Assembly (NCBI GenBank): GCA_017987895.1
Contig: JAGNSU010000018.1
Location: forward strand, 1-44,813
Reading direction: 5' to 3'
From: Flavobacteriales bacterium
Lineage (GTDB): Bacteria > Bacteroidota > Bacteroidia > Flavobacteriales_F > PHOS-HE28
DNA: 44,813 nucleotides
The position numbers and the translations under genes are program-made. The first letter of the stretch is position 1. Each line of letters starts with the position of its first letter. The notes beneath the pieces were generated by a model. The model worked only from the letters and a program-made list of their open reading frames with translations, was not told the DNA's origin and did not search any database. Positions 43,209-44,813 of this stretch are shown here, piece after piece.

Positions 43209-43216
43209 TATCTTCG
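43209..43216 (+). promoter_or_regulatory. -7 box of the histidine kinase operon
   Basis: TATCTTCG ends nine bases before the ATG at 43226. Confidence 0.5.
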
Positions 43217-43225
43217 TCCGCATCC

Positions 43226-44317
43226 ATGGATCCGCGCCGCCGCTACATGCTTTACTGGACCACCCAGCTGGTGGCCTGGGCCGTGTACGTCGGCTCCAGC
43301 GTGTGGTGGAACTACCTGCTGGACAATGTGCGGCCGGACCTGCTGCAGGTCATGGTGACGATCTACGCCATCGGCGTTCTTTCCAGCCATGCGTTGCGCC
43401 ACACCATCGTTCGCCTGCGCTGGTTGGAACTGCCCTTGGGCACATTGGTACCGCGGTTGGTGCTGGGCACGGCGGTACTTGGTCTGTGCGCCGCGTTGGC
43501 GGAAGGCCTCTGTGTGCAGCTCTTCCTCCCCTCCTACCAGTCGCTCTTCGTCGACTTCCTCACCTTCTTCGAACACTGGGTGAACTGGACGGCGCTCCTG
43601 CTGTTGTGGTCGTTGAGCTACCTCATCTACCACTACTTCGCCAAGAACCGGTTGGAGGAGATCCGCAACCTGCGTCTGCGTTCGGCCGACCGCGACAACC
43701 AGCTGAACAACCTGCGCAGCCAGCTCAACCCGCACTTCATGTTCAACGCGCTGAACGGCATCCGCGCATTGATCGATGAGGACCCCGCCCAGGCCAAGCG
43801 CGCCATCACGCAACTCAGCGCCATTCTGCGCAATGCGATGAGCACCGTGAAGCGCACCACCGTGCCGCTCGGCGAAGAGGTCGATATCGTAAAGGCCTAC
43901 CTCGCGCTTGAAGCCATGCGCTTCGAGGAACGGTTGCGCGTACAATTCTCCATCCCACCCGAACTGGAGCGCGAGCCTGTGCCCCCCATGCTCCTGCAAA
44001 CGCTGGTGGAGAACGCCGTGCGCCATGGCATCGCCAAACTCACCCAGGGCGGCGATCTCCACATCGAAGTGCGTGCAGAGAAGGAAGGCCTCCGCCTCAT
44101 TGTGCGCAACAGCGGCCACTACGAGCCCGGTACGAGCGAGGGCAGCGGCATCGGCCTGCGCAATACCCAGCACCGCCTCGATCTGATCTACGGCCGCCAC
44201 GCCGACCTGCGCATCGTGAACCGCGATGGCATGGTGGTCACTGAAGTGCTCCTGCCGAAGGGATCCACGGAAACGTTGAGCACCGCCCATAACGCACCCC
44301 AGCCCGAAGCCCTATGA
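43226..44317 (+). CDS. LytS/YehU-type sensor histidine kinase
   Basis: This 363-residue membrane sensor kinase has four hydrophobic segments in residues 8-137. A short coiled linker is followed by a His_kinase domain with the phospho-acceptor His170 in LRSQLNPHFMFNALNGIR. The HATPase_c domain has LVENAVRHGIAK (N box) and SGIGLRNTQHRL (G box). It lacks a large ligand domain, so the stimulus is probably sensed in the membrane. Its stop overlaps the start of the LytTR response regulator gene by four bases (ATGA). In Bacteroidetes such pairs regulate envelope or surface functions. Confidence 0.92.
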   Translation: MDPRRRYMLYWTTQLVAWAVYVGSSVWWNYLLDNVRPDLLQVMVTIYAIGVLSSHALRHTIVRLRWLELPLGTLVPRLVLGTAVLGLCAALAEGLCVQLFLPSYQSLFVDFLTFFEHWVNWTALLLLWSLSYLIYHYFAKNRLEEIRNLRLRSADRDNQLNNLRSQLNPHFMFNALNGIRALIDEDPAQAKRAITQLSAILRNAMSTVKRTTVPLGEEVDIVKAYLALEAMRFEERLRVQFSIPPELEREPVPPMLLQTLVENAVRHGIAKLTQGGDLHIEVRAEKEGLRLIVRNSGHYEPGTSEGSGIGLRNTQHRLDLIYGRHADLRIVNRDGMVVTEVLLPKGSTETLSTAHNAPQPEAL

Positions 44318-44813
44318 AAGCCCTGATCATCGATGATGAACGTCTCGCCCGCAAGGAGCTGATCTCCCTGCTCGAGAAACACGAGGACATTGAAGTGGTG
44401 GGCGAGGCCGCCAACGCCGATGAGGCCGAGGCGCTCATCGCCGAGAAGAAGCCCGACCTGCTCTTCCTCGATATCAACATGCCCGGCCGCGATGGCTTCC
44501 AACTGCTCAACGCGCTGGACCATGCGCCCCACGTCATCTTCGTCACCGCGTACGATGAACATGCCATCCACGCCTTCCAGGTGAACGCGCTGGACTACGT
44601 GCTCAAGCCCATCGACCCCGCGCGTCTCGAAGCCGCCCTGGCCAAGGTGCCGCAGACCAGCAGCGAGGACATGCCGCAGCGCGACATGCTGCACGAGCAG
44701 GACCAGATCTTCCTGAAGGACGGCGAGAAGTGCTGGTTCGTCACCTTGAAGGATGTGCGCGTGTTCGAGAGCGAAGGCAATTACATCCGCGTGCGCTTCA
44801 GCGATCAGAAGCC
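44314..44813 (+). CDS. LytTR family response regulator (partial)
   Basis: This is the N-terminal 166 residues of a response regulator cut by the window end. The receiver domain (about 1-118) has Asp7-Asp8, the phospho-acceptor Asp53 in LLFLDINMPG, Thr in VIFVTAYDE, and Lys in YVLKPID. A LytTR DNA-binding domain begins at about 130 (QIFLKDGEKCWFVTLKDV). It is the cognate partner of the overlapping histidine kinase. The C-terminal half of the DNA-binding domain lies outside the window. Confidence 0.93.
   Translation, partial: MKALIIDDERLARKELISLLEKHEDIEVVGEAANADEAEALIAEKKPDLLFLDINMPGRDGFQLLNALDHAPHVIFVTAYDEHAIHAFQVNALDYVLKPIDPARLEAALAKVPQTSSEDMPQRDMLHEQDQIFLKDGEKCWFVTLKDVRVFESEGNYIRVRFSDQK

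Noticed and set aside
1-44813. CRISPR array, tRNA, rRNA or insertion sequence
   Set aside because: No regularly spaced direct repeats, no tRNA cloverleaf signal such as a GGTTCGA-type T arm, no rRNA core segments, and no transposase-like protein were seen.

Overview
The window comes from a GC-rich member of the Bacteroidota, most likely the order Flavobacteriales. The evidence is four secreted proteins with type IX secretion (T9SS) type A C-terminal sorting domains, an exosortase F locus with a PID-CTERM substrate, many A-only or absent Shine-Dalgarno sequences, and a recurring promoter box TAnnTT(C/T)G. That box is a GC-shifted form of the Bacteroidetes -7 element TAnnTTTG. No rRNA, tRNA, CRISPR array, insertion sequence or phage gene was recognised. 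The species cannot be named from the sequence alone.

Layout. 1-2.2 kb: a three-gene exosortase F unit (a tiny PID-CTERM peptide, the exosortase, and its associated membrane protein), then a sulfotransferase. 2.2-8.2 kb: glyA and an SGNH-type exported protein on the plus strand; facing them, a YdcF/SanA-like lipoprotein and an HTTM membrane protein with its small partner; then fumarylacetoacetase. 8.3-14.8 kb: a plus-strand housekeeping run with bifunctional (p)ppGpp synthetase/hydrolase, a Fur-family regulator, a STAS-domain protein, purA, a NOL1/NOP2/Sun RNA methyltransferase and a TonB-like protein. Several of these genes overlap by ATGA or TGATG. 14.9-19.7 kb: stress and signalling genes (Hsp20, a DUF1883-like protein, a tandem universal stress protein, a SiaC-like phosphoprotein) and two exported coiled-coil or linker proteins, closed by a 22-bp perfect terminator stem.

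19.7-25.4 kb: a minus-strand TPR protein and 2,4-dienoyl-CoA reductase, a divergent small protein built of four exact 25-residue repeats, and a MoxR-like AAA+ ATPase / VWA protein / CPBP protease cluster. 25.4-40.9 kb: the secretome section, with T9SS cargo, a nitroreductase, an M23-LysM peptidase, an outer-membrane barrel protein, a seven-repeat propeller-like protein, a DUF922 protease, a peptidylarginine-deiminase-like enzyme, and a metzincin. The metzincin and its neighbour share a duplicated C-terminal dockerin-like module. 40.9-44.8 kb: an MltF-like lytic transglycosylase overlapping an ACP phosphodiesterase-like gene, then a LytS/LytTR two-component pair that runs off the end of the window.

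As a whole this is an ordinary core-gene backbone with a large cell-envelope and secretion share. Two protein-sorting routes appear side by side (exosortase F and T9SS), plus a third group of secreted proteins with a shared C-terminal module whose sorting route is not obvious. Intergenic DNA is short. Exceptions are a triple-hairpin repeat block at about 34.3-34.4 kb and a 19-bp inverted repeat at about 43.0 kb.
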